From Sphingomonas sp. JUb134 (GTDB taxonomy: Bacteria > Pseudomonadota > Alphaproteobacteria > Sphingomonadales > Sphingomonadaceae): DNA of 64,000 bases. Under the pieces are notes generated by a model, which searched no databases, was not told where the DNA came from, and saw nothing but the letters and a program-made list of their open reading frames with translations. Where the stretch lies: NCBI RefSeq assembly GCF_004341505.2, contig NZ_SLYP02000001.1, positions 214,501 through 278,500 of the forward strand. The letters are read 5' to 3'. This document shows, piece after piece, positions 7,950 through 17,064 of this stretch. The position numbers and the translations under genes are program-made. Position 1 is the first letter of the stretch; the number at the start of each line of letters is the position of its first letter.

Positions 7950-8972
7950 CTAGTCGAAGAGGCCGTCCTGCGTGTTCACCGGGGGCTCGATGCCGAGGTG
8001 CTTCCACCCGGCCGAGTTCAGGCAGCGCCCGCGTGCCGTGCGCGCCACCATGCCGATCTGGATCAGATAGGGCTCGATCACTTCCTCGATCGTGTCGCGC
8101 GGCTCGGAAAGGCCCGCCGCCAGCGTCTCCACGCCGACCGGGCCGCCGCGATAGACGTCGGCGATCATCGTCAGGTAACGCCGGTCCATCGCGTCCAGCC
8201 CCTGGTTGTCGACCTCCAGCCGGTTGAGCGCAGCATCGGCGGTGCGCGCGTCGACCGTCTCGGCACCCGCGACATTGGCGAAGTCGCGCACGCGGCGCAG
8301 CAGCCGTCCGGCGATGCGCGGCGTGCCGCGCGCGCGCCGGGCGATCTCGCGCGCACCGTCTGACGCCACGTGCAGGTCGAGCAGCCCGGCCGCCCGCGTC
8401 ACCACCCGCTCCAGCTCGTCCACCGTATAGAATTGCAGCCGCACCGGGATGCCGAAGCGGTCGCGCAATGGCGTCGTCAGCAGGCCCTGGCGCGTGGTGG
8501 CGCCCACCAGCGTGAAGCGCGGCAGATCGATCCGTACCGATCGCGCCGACGGACCCTCGCCGATCATCAGGTCGAGCGCGCGGTCCTCCATCGCCGGATA
8601 GAGCACCTCCTCGACCGCCGGATTGAGGCGGTGGATCTCGTCGATGAACAGCACGTCGCCGTCCTCGAGGTTGGTGAGCAGCGCGGCCAGGTCGCCCGAC
8701 TTGGCGATCACGGGGCCGGAGGTGGCGCGAAAGCCCACGCCCATCTCGCGCGCGACGATCTGCGCCAGCGTCGTCTTGCCGAGTCCTGGGGGCCCAAAGA
8801 ACAGCACATGGTCAAGCGCGTCGCCCCGCGAGCGCGCCGCGTCGATGAACACGCGCAGATTCTCGCGCGCGGCTTTCTGGCCGACGAACTCGTCCAGCGA
8901 ACGCGGGCGAAGCGCGGCGTCGACGTCCTCGCCGCGCCGGGCGGGCGTCAGGATGCGATCGGCATCGCTCAT
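7950..8972 (-). CDS. ruvB: Holliday junction branch migration helicase RuvB
   Basis: A 340-residue AAA+ motor. Hexamers loaded by RuvA pump DNA through the junction that RuvC resolves. Motifs are [12 protein letters not shown] (Walker A), [11 protein letters not shown] (Walker B), sensor [18 protein letters not shown] and the C-terminal winged helix ending [12 protein letters not shown]. Length is standard. The start MSDADR is chosen by family alignment over a 35-codon upstream extension that would run into the divergent promoter region. Its partners ruvC and ruvA are on the same strand but about 3.8 kb upstream, beyond three unrelated genes, so this is a split ruvCAB locus. Confidence 0.96.
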   Translation of the reverse strand: MSDADRILTPARRGEDVDAALRPRSLDEFVGQKAARENLRVFIDAARSRGDALDHVLFFGPPGLGKTTLAQIVAREMGVGFRATSGPVIAKSGDLAALLTNLEDGDVLFIDEIHRLNPAVEEVLYPAMEDRALDLMIGEGPSARSVRIDLPRFTLVGATTRQGLLTTPLRDRFGIPVRLQFYTVDELERVVTRAAGLLDLHVASDGAREIARRARGTPRIAGRLLRRVRDFANVAGAETVDARTADAALNRLEVDNQGLDAMDRRYLTMIADVYRGGPVGVETLAAGLSEPRDTIEEVIEPYLIQIGMVARTARGRCLNSAGWKHLGIEPPVNTQDGLFD

Positions 8973-9094
8973 CGGCTTGCCGGCCCCATGGAGGACGGGA
9001 GTGCGGCCTTCGGATCGAAGATGTCCATGGTTCGTTCCGTACCGATGCACCCCGCCCCCTGTCGAGGCACATCGCACGCCGCTAGGCTGACGCG

Positions 9095-9997
9095 ATGACC
9101 GATCGCCCGCCCCTGTTCGTCATGACGCCGCTCGCATCCGAGATGATCGAGCAGTTGGAGCAGCGCTTCACCGTCCATCGCGGCGGCGGTCCGGAGGACA
9201 CCCGCGCCATCGTCGCCGGTGGCGCCAGCGTCATCGACGCCGCCATGATCGAGGCCCTGCCCCAGCTGGAGATCATCGCGATCAACGGCGTCGGCTATGA
9301 CGGCATCGACCTGGAGGCGGCCCGCGCCCGCGGCATTCGCGTCACGACCACGCCGGACGTGCTGACCGACGACGTCGCGGACCAGGCGATCGCGCTCATG
9401 CTGGCGGTGCAGCGACGGATCGCGGCCAACGACCGGATGGTGCGCGACGGCGGCTGGATGGTTCCGCCCGGGCGCCAGGCGAGCGGCCGCCGCATCGGCA
9501 TCTTCGGCCTCGGCCGCATCGGTCGCGCGATCGCACGCCGTGCCGAACCGTTTGCGGCGGAGCTTCTCTACACCGCCCGGCATGCGAAGCCGGACGTGGC
9601 CTGGCGGTTCCTCCCGGACATCCGCGCCCTGGCAGCCGCCTCGGACGTGCTGATCCTGTCTGCCCCGGGTGGCGAGGAAACGCAGCACATCGTCGGGGTC
9701 GAGGTGCTTGCGGAGCTTGGCCGCGACGGCGTGCTCGTCAACGTCGCGCGCGGCAGCCTGGTGGACGAGGCGGCGCTGATCACGGCGCTCGCCGAGGGGC
9801 AGATCGCCGGCGCGGGACTGGACGTGTTCGAGAACGAGCCGGACGTACCGCGCGCACTACGCCACATGGACCATGTCGTGCTCGCCCCCCACCAGGGGAG
9901 CGCCACCGTCGCCGGCCGCGCCGCCATGGCGGCGCTGGTACTCGCCAACCTCGACGCGCATTTTGCGGGGAAGCCGTTACCGACGCCGCTGGCCTAA
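9095..9997 (+). CDS. D-isomer specific 2-hydroxyacid dehydrogenase
   Basis: A 300-residue NAD(P)-dependent dehydrogenase, probably reducing glyoxylate, hydroxypyruvate or a related 2-oxoacid. The nucleotide site is GIFGLGRIG (GLGRIG 138-143). Catalytic residues are Arg219 in [11 protein letters not shown], the Glu in FENEP (about 246-248) and His266 in LAPHQGSAT. The DILTDDVAD-type segment near residue 88 matches glyoxylate/hydroxypyruvate reductases of the GRHPR-like group. The ATG is divergent from ruvB across 122 bases. It opens the plus-strand block that interrupts the ruv genes. Confidence 0.88.
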   Translation: MTDRPPLFVMTPLASEMIEQLEQRFTVHRGGGPEDTRAIVAGGASVIDAAMIEALPQLEIIAINGVGYDGIDLEAARARGIRVTTTPDVLTDDVADQAIALMLAVQRRIAANDRMVRDGGWMVPPGRQASGRRIGIFGLGRIGRAIARRAEPFAAELLYTARHAKPDVAWRFLPDIRALAAASDVLILSAPGGEETQHIVGVEVLAELGRDGVLVNVARGSLVDEAALITALAEGQIAGAGLDVFENEPDVPRALRHMDHVVLAPHQGSATVAGRAAMAALVLANLDAHFAGKPLPTPLA

Positions 9998-10046
9998 GCG
10001 GTCTCCTTTCGCCTAAGCATTGCTCAGACAAAAAGGAGAGGCGGGC

Positions 10047-12110
10047 TTGGCGATCAACCGGAAGGGAACGCGCATCGGGCGCACGGTGCGGATGGTGGCG
10101 CTGCTGGGCGCAGCCGGCTTGCTGGGCGCGGGTGCGACGGCGGAGCCGCCGCAACAGTCGGCCGCGACCGCGCTGCGGATCGATGCAGACGCCGTGATGC
10201 GCGCCCGGTTCGGCAACGACGCGCCCTGGTATCGCGACAATATCCCACTGTTCGAATCGTCCGATCCGAAGCTCGACGCGGTCTATTACTATCGCTGGCA
10301 GCTGTTCCGCGCCCACCAGCGCGACCTGGGCGTGAAAGGCTATATCAGCACCGAGTTCATGGATGACGTGGGTTGGCAGCGCGAACCCTATGCCAGCCTG
10401 AACGACGCGACCGGCTTCCACCTCTACGAGGGCCGCTGGCTGCGCGATCGGCGCTACGCGGGCGACTATATCGACTTCCTCTACCAGGACGGCGGCAACG
10501 ACCGGCACTTCAGCGAAGCGATCGCGGATGCCACCTATGCGCGCTTCCTGGTCGACGGCGACCGCGCCGATGCGACCCGCCACCTCTCTGCTATGCGCCA
10601 CATCTATGGCCTGTGGGACGACAAGTTCGATTTCACCAAGGGTCTCTATTTCATCGAGCCGCTGCTCGATGCGACCGAGTACACCATCTCCTCTATCGAC
10701 GCGTCGGGGGGCAAGGACGGGTTTCGCGGAGGGGATTCGTTCCGGCCGTCGATCAACGCCTATATGTTCGCCAACGCGCGCGCGATCGCTCGCCTGTCCG
10801 CCCTCGCGGGCGATGCGAAGACCGCCGCCGACTATGACGCGCGTGCCGACCGACTGCGTGCCCGCGTCGAGGAAGCGCTGTGGAGCCCGAAGCTCGGCCA
10901 CTTCATCGACCGGTACAAGGTCGACAACGAGCATGTGAAATATTGGGAGCCGATCCGCGGGCGCGAGCTCGCCGGCTATGTGCCCTGGACCTTCGGCCTG
11001 CCGAGCAACGACCCCCGCTTCGCCAACGCCTGGAAGCATCTGCTGTCGCCGCAGGGGCTAGGCGGACCGTTCGGCATGCGCACGGTGGAGCCGGGCTACC
11101 CGCACTACATGCAGCAGTATCGCTACGAAGGCACTGCGCCCGAATGCCAGTGGAACGGCCCCATCTGGCCGTTCCAGACGACGCAGACGCTGACCGCCAT
11201 GGCCAATCTGCTGCGCGACTATCGCCAGGACGCCGTCACCCGCGCCGACTATCTGCGCCTGCTGCGCCAATATGCGCAGCTCCACTATCAGGGCGACCGG
11301 CTCGACCTGGAGGAGGATTATCATCCCGACACCGGCAAGCCGATCGTCGGCCTGGCGCGCAGCCACCATTATTTCCACTCGGGCTTCACCGACCTGGTAA
11401 TCGCCGGGCTGGTCGGCCTGCGCCCACGCGAGGACGATGTGCTGGAGGTCCACCCGCTGGTACCCGCCGGCACCGGGCCGGACTCGCTCCAGTGGTTCCA
11501 GTTGCAGGACGTGCCCTATCACGGGCGGCTGGTGACGATCCGCTATGACGCCGATGGCAGCCACTACCGACAGGGCGCGGGCCTGCGCGTGCTGGTCGAT
11601 GGGCAGGAGGTCGCCCGCAGCGCCAAGGCCGAGCGGATCGAAGTGCCCATCGCGCGCCGCGCCGCGCCTGCCCGCGCAACCCGCATCGACCGCGCCGTCG
11701 AACTGGTCCGCGGCCAATTCCCCAAGCCGAGCGCGTCGAGCGGCACGCCCGAGCGCATCCACGACGCCGTGGACGGCCGCGTGGTGTTCTTCCCCGAGAA
11801 CGGTCACGGCTGGAGCAGCCAGGCCGGCGAACGCGCGCCGTGGCTGCAGGTGGACTTCGGCAAGGCCACCGAGCTTTCCTCAGCCGAACTCGCCTTCTTC
11901 GCCGATGCCCAGCACGCCGCCCCGACCGGCTACACGATCGAGGCCCAGGTCGACGGTCGCTGGCAGAAAGTCACGGCTGAGCAGGACGCTCCGCTCGCCA
12001 ACGGCATCACCAACGCTCGCTGGGCGCCGCTGCGCGCGACGGCGGTACGGGTGCGGATGCGCCCGCAGGCGGGAAAGCCGGTGCGCGTGATCGAACTGAA
12101 GCTGTTCTGA
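10047..12110 (+). CDS. Exported MGH1-like glycosidase with C-terminal discoidin-like domain
   Basis: About 687 residues. I choose a TTG start at 10047 because AAAAGGAG lies nine bases before it; a TTG at 10020 and an ATG at 10092 are alternatives. A signal peptide runs from the basic KGTRIGRTVR stretch through LLGAAGLLGAG. The catalytic region (about 50-500) has the aromatic-rich pattern of (alpha/alpha)6-barrel enzymes like mannosylglycerate hydrolase and GH63 glucosidases, including WQREPYASLND and ECQWNGPIWPFQ. The last 130 residues, with PWLQVDFGKATELSSAELAFF, resemble a galactose-binding (F5/8 type C, CBM32-like) domain. Substrate unknown; I infer cleavage of an oligosaccharide in the periplasm or outside the cell. 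Confidence 0.72.
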   Translation: MAINRKGTRIGRTVRMVALLGAAGLLGAGATAEPPQQSAATALRIDADAVMRARFGNDAPWYRDNIPLFESSDPKLDAVYYYRWQLFRAHQRDLGVKGYISTEFMDDVGWQREPYASLNDATGFHLYEGRWLRDRRYAGDYIDFLYQDGGNDRHFSEAIADATYARFLVDGDRADATRHLSAMRHIYGLWDDKFDFTKGLYFIEPLLDATEYTISSIDASGGKDGFRGGDSFRPSINAYMFANARAIARLSALAGDAKTAADYDARADRLRARVEEALWSPKLGHFIDRYKVDNEHVKYWEPIRGRELAGYVPWTFGLPSNDPRFANAWKHLLSPQGLGGPFGMRTVEPGYPHYMQQYRYEGTAPECQWNGPIWPFQTTQTLTAMANLLRDYRQDAVTRADYLRLLRQYAQLHYQGDRLDLEEDYHPDTGKPIVGLARSHHYFHSGFTDLVIAGLVGLRPREDDVLEVHPLVPAGTGPDSLQWFQLQDVPYHGRLVTIRYDADGSHYRQGAGLRVLVDGQEVARSAKAERIEVPIARRAAPARATRIDRAVELVRGQFPKPSASSGTPERIHDAVDGRVVFFPENGHGWSSQAGERAPWLQVDFGKATELSSAELAFFADAQHAAPTGYTIEAQVDGRWQKVTAEQDAPLANGITNARWAPLRATAVRVRMRPQAGKPVRVIELKLF

Positions 12111-12143
12111 CGAAGGCGTAGTCGGGCCTTTGCGGCCCCTCTA

Positions 12144-12230
12144 CCGTGCGCCTGCGCAGCAGGAGCCCAGGATTCCAGGCGCCGCAAGCCGCGGCTCTGC
12201 TTGGCCCGAGACCCCGGCCGGCGCCGGGGC
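12144..12230. repeat. Dispersed double-hairpin repeat, copy C
   Basis: It begins with the CGCCTGCGCAGCAGGAGCCC block, a degenerate version of the first hairpin of copy A, and ends with CCCCGG/CCGGGG (12212-12229). It lies between two converging genes, like copy A. Confidence 0.65.
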
Positions 12231-12259
12231 ACGGGACGGGAGAGGGACGCTGCTTTTGG

Positions 12260-12688
12260 TTACTGCGACCTTGCCGGCGGAATCGGCGTGTATTGCGTCG
12301 AGATCAGCCGCCAAGCGCCGCCGGACCGATGCGCGACATAGCGGACGCGCATGGAACGCGACGCGCCGCCGGGAAGCATGACCGAGATGCGCGACGTAAC
12401 CACTGCAGTATCCCCGGCCGATCGCACAGCGACTTCATCGCTCTGGATCGGCGGCGCAGGCTTCTTCGCCTCGGGTGCGTAGAAGGCGAGCACCTCCGCG
12501 CGGGAGTCGACAGCACCAGCCGGCGAGATCTCTTCGTACTCGGGCGAAAGCGTCTCTTCGAGCGCAACAGGATCGAACCCGAGGCGCGCCGCCTCGAACC
12601 GCTCGACCAGTCGACGCAGGGCCGCATCCTCAGCACTCGCAGGGCTTGTCGCAAGCAGCGCCACAAGGATCATCGCATGCATCGCCAT
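12260..12688 (-). CDS. Exported DUF4440/SnoaL-like (NTF2-fold) protein
   Basis: About 142 residues with a clear signal peptide (MAMHAMILVALLATSPASA, cleavage before ED). The mature part follows the DUF4440 pattern: VERFEAARLGFDPVALEETLSPEYEEISPAG, then a beta-rich half ending RVRYVAHRSGGAWRLISTQYTPI. Proteins of this fold bind small ligands or act as simple hydratases or isomerases; none of the catalytic signatures I know is decisive here. The track-length version extends 26 codons upstream through a GTG, but the signal peptide favours the ATG at 12688. It follows ruvA on the same strand by 102 bases. Confidence 0.72.
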   Translation of the reverse strand: MAMHAMILVALLATSPASAEDAALRRLVERFEAARLGFDPVALEETLSPEYEEISPAGAVDSRAEVLAFYAPEAKKPAPPIQSDEVAVRSAGDTAVVTSRISVMLPGGASRSMRVRYVAHRSGGAWRLISTQYTPIPPARSQ

Positions 12689-12790
12689 TCCGACCGTGCT
12701 TTCTTTTGGTGCGTCACCCCTTCCGAGGACAGCGCCCCGGTCAGGCAGGGGCATCCTGCCGCGCACTGGCCGCGGCGTCCAGCGCTGCCG

Positions 12791-13393
12791 TTATCGCGCC
12801 GCCTTGCGTAGCGCGAGGCGGACGAGCGCATCGAGGCTGGCACCCTCGCCGACCTCTTCGGCGGCCGCCTCCACCGCGCGCGCGGCTTCGGCGGGCTTGA
12901 AGCCCAGGTTGAGCAGCGCCGAAACCGCATCGGCGCTCGCGCCACCCGCCGGGATCGTGGCGCCGGCGACGCCCGCGAGCCCGGGCGCGATGCCGCCGAC
13001 CTTGTCCTTGAGCTCCATGGCGATGCGTTGGGCGAGCTTGGGCCCCACCCCATTGGCGCGGCCGATGCTGGCCTTGTCGCCCTTGGCGATGGCGGTGCGC
13101 AGCTCGTCGGGGGCAAGCACCGACAGGATCGCGAGCGCGACCCGCGCGCCCACGCCCTGCACACCGGTCAGCAGCCGGAACCAGTCGCGCTCGTCGGCGG
13201 TGGCAAAGCCCACCAGCCGGATGAAGTCCTCGGCCACCAGCATTTCGGTGTGGATGGTGACGTGCTCGCCCACGCCGCCCAGCGCCTGCAGCGTGCGGGA
13301 CGAGGCGCCGACCAGATAGCCAACGCCGCCCACGTCGATCACCGCATGGTCGATGCCGGTCGACTCCAACCTGCCTTTGAGATGCGCGATCAT
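12791..13393 (-). CDS. ruvA: Holliday junction branch migration protein RuvA
   Basis: A 200-residue protein that binds four-way junctions and loads RuvB. It has the N-terminal OB fold ([10 protein letters not shown]...[11 protein letters not shown]), the tandem helix-hairpin-helix segment ([17 protein letters not shown] and [19 protein letters not shown]) and a C-terminal RuvB-contact domain ([16 protein letters not shown]). Length is normal. The ATG overlaps the ruvC stop by four bases, so the two are translationally coupled. Confidence 0.96.
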   Translation of the reverse strand: MIAHLKGRLESTGIDHAVIDVGGVGYLVGASSRTLQALGGVGEHVTIHTEMLVAEDFIRLVGFATADERDWFRLLTGVQGVGARVALAILSVLAPDELRTAIAKGDKASIGRANGVGPKLAQRIAMELKDKVGGIAPGLAGVAGATIPAGGASADAVSALLNLGFKPAEAARAVEAAAEEVGEGASLDALVRLALRKAAR

Positions 13394-13896
13394 GCCCCCA
13401 CTCCCGTCCGTCGGGCGCGCGCATGCGCGCTCGCCAGGTGATGCGCATGGGTGATCGCCACCGCCAGCGCGTCGGCGGCATCCGGCCCGGCGAGCTTCAC
13501 GCCCGGCAGCAGATGGCCCACCATCGCCTGGATCTGGCGCTTGTCGGCGCCGCCGGTGCCGACCACCGCCTTCTTGACGATGCTCGGATGATATTCGCCG
13601 ATCGCCAGCCCTGCGGTGGCAGCGGCGAGCAGCACCACGCCGCGCGCCTGCCCCAGCTTGAGCGTCGACTGCGCATTGCTGTTGCCCAGCACTTCCTCGG
13701 CCGCAGCGCTCTCGGGACGCTCCGTGCGGATCACCTCGCCCAGCGCCCCGAACAGGTGCGACAGACGCCGGGGCAGCTGCATCGACGGATCGGTCCGGAT
13801 CTGCCCATTGGCGAGGTGGCTGAGGCGATTGCCGTCCGCGCGGATCAGGCCCCAGCCGGTGGTGCCGAGGCCGGGGTCCAGGCCCAGGATGATCAG
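13390..13896 (-). CDS. ruvC: Crossover junction endodeoxyribonuclease RuvC (probable CTG start)
   Basis: About 168 residues. RuvC is a dimeric RNase H-fold nuclease that resolves Holliday junctions. It has the first catalytic Asp in [15 protein letters not shown], a second acidic site in AAAEEVLG, and the C-terminal [16 protein letters not shown]. Homologues begin at the residue before IILG. In this frame that codon is CTG at 13896-13894, embedded in the yebC stop (CTGA), with GGAG eight bases upstream. The only conventional upstream start is a GTG at 13941, which would add 15 residues of Arg-rich sequence overlapping yebC. I favour the CTG start on homology and ribosome-site spacing. Confidence 0.9.
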   Translation of the reverse strand: MIILGLDPGLGTTGWGLIRADGNRLSHLANGQIRTDPSMQLPRRLSHLFGALGEVIRTERPESAAAEEVLGNSNAQSTLKLGQARGVVLLAAATAGLAIGEYHPSIVKKAVVGTGGADKRQIQAMVGHLLPGVKLAGPDAADALAVAITHAHHLASAHARARRTGVGA

Positions 13897-14636
13897 CCGA
13901 GCTTCTCCATCACCGCGTCGGACACTTCGTAGTTGCCCCACACGGTCTGCACGTCGTCGTCGTCGTCGAGCGCGTCGATCAGCTTGAACAGCGTCGCGGC
14001 GTCGTCCTCGGTCACTTCGACCATGGTCTGCGGCTTCCAGGCGAGTTTGGCGCCCTCGGCCTCGCCCAGCACCGGCTCCAGCGCCTTGGCGACTTCGTGC
14101 AGGTCGCCCTGGGCGGTCCAGATCTCGTGGCCGTCCTCGCTGGAGGTGACGTCCTCGGCACCGGCTTCCAGTGCCGCCTCGAACACCTTTTCGGCGTCGC
14201 CGGCACTTGCCGGATAGTTGATGAGGCCGACGCGGTCGAAGCCGTGGCTCACCGATCCGCTCGCGCCCAGGTTGCCGCCGTTCTTCGACACCGCGGTGCG
14301 CACGTTGGTGGCGGTGCGGTTGCGGTTGTCGGTCAGCGCCTCGATGATGAGCGACACGCCGCCGGGCCCGAAGCCCTCGTAGCGGATCTCCTCGTAATTC
14401 TCCATGTCGCCCTTCGACGCCTTGTCGATCGCGCGCTGGATGTTGTCCTTGGGCATCGACTGCGCCTTGGCGGCGTTCACCGCCGCGCGCAGGCGCGGGT
14501 TCATGTCGGGGTCCGGCAGACCCATCTTGGCCGCGACGGTGATTTCGCGGCTGAGCTTGGAGAACATGCCCGAGCGCTTCTTATCCTGCGCGCCCTTGCG
14601 GTGCATGATGTTCTTGAACTTGGAATGGCCTGCCAT
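13893..14636 (-). CDS. yebC: YebC/PmpR family protein (translation or transcription regulator)
   Basis: A 247-residue protein with the family N-terminus [21 protein letters not shown] and the block [26 protein letters not shown]. YebC-family proteins were long annotated as DNA-binding regulators, and some members ease ribosome stalling at proline stretches. In many bacteria yebC sits directly before ruvC-ruvA, as here. The acidic tail ([24 protein letters not shown]) is typical. Its stop codon is shared with the probable CTG start of ruvC. A GAGAG site lies upstream of the ATG. Confidence 0.95.
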   Translation of the reverse strand: MAGHSKFKNIMHRKGAQDKKRSGMFSKLSREITVAAKMGLPDPDMNPRLRAAVNAAKAQSMPKDNIQRAIDKASKGDMENYEEIRYEGFGPGGVSLIIEALTDNRNRTATNVRTAVSKNGGNLGASGSVSHGFDRVGLINYPASAGDAEKVFEAALEAGAEDVTSSEDGHEIWTAQGDLHEVAKALEPVLGEAEGAKLAWKPQTMVEVTEDDAATLFKLIDALDDDDDVQTVWGNYEVSDAVMEKLG

Positions 14637-14760
14637 GTGCTCTCTCGAATCCAGGGGCAGCCGGCTTCCCCGGGAAGCGGGCCGTCAATGCATAGACGGG
14701 TAGAAGAAACACCGCCCCCGAGACAAGCGCAGTGCCTGTCCCGCGCGGCCGGGGCGGGAA

Positions 14761-14778
14761 CGGCGCCCGAAGGCGCCG
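14761..14778 (-). terminator. Hairpin after the DUF2312 gene
   Basis: A perfect seven-base stem CGGCGCC/GGCGCCG with the stable tetraloop CGAA, immediately downstream of the minus-strand DUF2312 stop. No T-run follows. It probably ends or stabilises that transcript before yebC. Confidence 0.5.
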
Positions 14779-14782
14779 TCGA

Positions 14783-15019
14783 TCAGATGCCGAGCGCCTG
14801 CTTGTAGGTCTCGAGCAGCATGTCCGCCTCGTCGCGGTGATGCTTTTCCATCCGGCGCAGGCGGATGATCGATCGCATCGTCTTCACGTCGAAGCCAGTC
14901 GACTTCGCCTCGGCATAGACATCCTTGATGTCGTCGGAGATGCCCTTCTTCTCCTCTTCCAGCCGCTCGATGCGCTCGATCAGAAGGCGCAGCTGCTCGG
15001 CGGAGATATTGTCGCTCAT
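14783..15019 (-). CDS. DUF2312 (UPF0335) family protein
   Basis: A 78-residue, mostly helical, highly charged protein: [37 protein letters not shown]. This is the conserved DUF2312 core and is nearly invariant across alphaproteobacteria. GapR, the Caulobacter nucleoid protein that binds overtwisted DNA, belongs to this family, so a chromosome-associated role is plausible. A CAGGA site lies before the ATG at 15019; a longer frame to 15073 adds an unlikely His-rich extension. Confidence 0.88.
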   Translation of the reverse strand: MSDNISAEQLRLLIERIERLEEEKKGISDDIKDVYAEAKSTGFDVKTMRSIIRLRRMEKHHRDEADMLLETYKQALGI

Positions 15020-15114
15020 GATGGTCCTGTGGAATCTGTGGTGAACCGGGGCGTCTAGGCGATCCCCCGCCACCGCTCAACCGGTGCGTGAGGCTCGCGC
15101 GCCTCGTTCGGCCT

Positions 15115-15432
15115 TCAGGCGAGGTTGGTCGGATTGCGCGCCAGGCTTTCCTGCATGCGCGCGAGCTGCGCCTCCGTCGCCGGCGGCTGGTGGCTGGCCT
15201 TCCACTCGGCATAGGGCATGCCATAGATCAACTCGCGCGCGGTTTCCCGGTCGATCGGCTGCTCCGCGCGGATGCTCGCGTCCTCCACCCATTCCGACAG
15301 GCAGTTCCGGCAAAACCCCGCCAGCCCCATCAAGTCGATGTTCTGCGCGTCCGAGCGATGGCGCAGATGGCGCACCAGCCGCCGGAACGCGGCCGCAGCG
15401 ATCCTGTCATCAAGATGATCGATGTCTGCCAT
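15115..15432 (-). CDS. DUF1244 family protein
   Basis: A 105-residue protein with the diagnostic block IDLMGLAGFCRNCLSEWVEDA, in which the CxxC pair is invariant. The fold is helical and the role unknown. The C-terminus has an amphipathic helix (ATEAQLARMQESLARNP). It starts at an ATG 70 bases from the divergent pyruvate kinase gene and is on the same strand as DUF2312, 95 bases upstream of it, so they may form one transcript. Confidence 0.88.
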   Translation of the reverse strand: MADIDHLDDRIAAAAFRRLVRHLRHRSDAQNIDLMGLAGFCRNCLSEWVEDASIRAEQPIDRETARELIYGMPYAEWKASHQPPATEAQLARMQESLARNPTNLA

Positions 15433-15502
15433 TTATGCCCTCCAAGGTTGATCCGGATCGAAGAACAGTTAGAGCCGGTGGCTCGAAAACCAAGGATCGA
15501 GG

Positions 15503-16969
15503 ATGACAAAGGCTTTCACGCCCCGCTCGCGCAAAGTCCGCGTGCTCGCGACACTGGGCCCGGCCAGCAACACTCCGGAGATGGTCGCTCGGCTGTTCGA
15601 AGCCGGCGCAGACGCGTTCCGGATCAACATGAGCCATGGCGACCAGGCGTCGAAGCTCCCGGTGATCGCGGCGATTCGCGCGCTGGAAAAAGAATATAAC
15701 CGCCCGACGACGATCCTCGCCGATCTTCAGGGGCCGAAGCTGCGCGTCGGCCGCTTCGCCGAGGGCAAGGTGATGCTGGAGACCGGCAGTCAGTTCATCC
15801 TCGATCGCTCGGACGCGCCGGGCGACGCCACGCGCGTCGAGCTTCCCCACCGGGAGATCTTCGCCGCGATCACGCCGGAGGCTCGGCTGCTGCTGGACGA
15901 CGGCAAGCTCGTGCTGCGCGTCGTGGAGCATGACGACACCCGCATCGTCACCCGTGTCGAAGTCGGCGGCATGCTCTCCAACAACAAGGGCCTGAACGTT
16001 CCGGACGTGGTGCTGCCGATGGCGGCGCTGACCCCCAAAGACATCAGCGACCTTCACTTCGCGGTGGACGCTGGCGTCGACTGGATCGCGCTCTCGTTCG
16101 TCCAGCGGCCCGAGGATCTGGCGGACGCCCGCAAGCTCATCCAGGGACGCGCGGCGCTGCTCGCCAAGATCGAGAAGCCGTCGGCCGTCGTCCGACTGGA
16201 AGAGATCGTCGAGCAGTGCGACGGCGTGATGGTGGCACGCGGCGACCTGGGCGTGGAGCTGCCGCCCCAGTCGGTGCCGCCGCTCCAGAAGCGGATCGTC
16301 GAGACCGCCCGCCGGCTGGGCCGACCGGTGGTGGTCGCGACCCAGATGCTCGAATCGATGATCACCTCGCCCTCGCCGACCCGCGCGGAAGTGTCGGACG
16401 TCGCGACGGCGGTCTACGACGGCGCCGACGCGATCATGCTTTCGGCGGAAAGCGCCGCCGGCTCCTGGCCGGCCGAGTCGGTCGCGATGATGGACGCCAT
16501 CGCCAATTCGGTGGAGCGCGATCCCGGCCACGGCGACCGCGTCCACTTCACCATCACGCGTCCCGATCCGACCACCGCCGACGCGCTCGCCGAAGCTGCC
16601 AAGAACATCGCCCGCACGGTCGATGCCAAGGCGATCCTGTGCTTCACCATTTCCGGCTCGACCGCCCGGCGAATCGCACGCGAGCGTCCCGGCGTGCCGA
16701 TCATGGTGCTGACTCCGAAGCTGGAGACCGCACGGCGACTCGGCCTGTTGTGGGGCGTGCACGCGGTCCACACCCGCGACGTCGGCTCGTTCGAAGAGAT
16801 GATCGCCAAGGCCAAGCGGATGATGCTGCGCCACCACATGGCCGGCGCCTCCGACCGGGTGGTGGTCTGTGCCGGCGTGCCGTTCGGAACGCCGGGCTCC
16901 ACCAACGTGCTGCACGTGGTGCGGCTGATCGGCGACGAGCTCAAGAACTACGAGAAGAACAAGGCCTGA
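15503..16969 (+). CDS. pyk: Pyruvate kinase
   Basis: A 488-residue glycolytic enzyme converting phosphoenolpyruvate and ADP to pyruvate and ATP in the cytosol. Motifs are RKVRVLATLGPAS, FRINMSHG, the active-site lysine block LAKIEKPSAV, the metal site MVARGDLGVELP and VATQMLESMI. The C-terminal regulatory domain begins near residue 355 (AKNIARTVDAKAILCFTISG). A GGATCGAGG site precedes the ATG. A 21-base perfect hairpin 12 bases after the stop (16981-17001) should terminate transcription. Confidence 0.96.
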   Translation: MTKAFTPRSRKVRVLATLGPASNTPEMVARLFEAGADAFRINMSHGDQASKLPVIAAIRALEKEYNRPTTILADLQGPKLRVGRFAEGKVMLETGSQFILDRSDAPGDATRVELPHREIFAAITPEARLLLDDGKLVLRVVEHDDTRIVTRVEVGGMLSNNKGLNVPDVVLPMAALTPKDISDLHFAVDAGVDWIALSFVQRPEDLADARKLIQGRAALLAKIEKPSAVVRLEEIVEQCDGVMVARGDLGVELPPQSVPPLQKRIVETARRLGRPVVVATQMLESMITSPSPTRAEVSDVATAVYDGADAIMLSAESAAGSWPAESVAMMDAIANSVERDPGHGDRVHFTITRPDPTTADALAEAAKNIARTVDAKAILCFTISGSTARRIARERPGVPIMVLTPKLETARRLGLLWGVHAVHTRDVGSFEEMIAKAKRMMLRHHMAGASDRVVVCAGVPFGTPGSTNVLHVVRLIGDELKNYEKNKA

Positions 16970-16980
16970 AGCCGGCCCGG

Positions 16981-17055
16981 TGCTCCCGGAAAGCGGGAGC
17001 ACCGGGTATGCGAACGCCAGCGCCTGCGGCCCTGGGCTCCTGCCTGCGCAGGAGC
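16981..17055. repeat. pyk terminator hairpin plus dispersed repeat, copy D (inverted)
   Basis: The first hairpin, TGCTCCCG/CGGGAGCA with a GAAAG loop (16981-17001), lies just after pyk. The second, GCTCCTGC/GCAGGAGC with a CTGC loop (17036-17055), is the family hairpin of copies A and B in reverse orientation, with its CCCTGG side block. The element lies between the converging pyk and HAD genes. Confidence 0.75.
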
Positions 17056-17064
17056 ACGTGCCTG

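Noticed and set aside
3918..8363. Very long plus-strand open frame opposite the mfd-like gene (1481 codons)
   Set aside because: It is antisense to mfd, the isochorismatase and part of ruvB, which have clear motifs. Its translation is His/Arg/Gln-rich with no domain; long empty frames are usual in such GC-rich DNA.
8973..12790. Mobile element carrying the block that splits the ruv genes
   Set aside because: No transposase, integrase, terminal inverted repeats or target duplication flank the block, so only an old insertion can be suggested.
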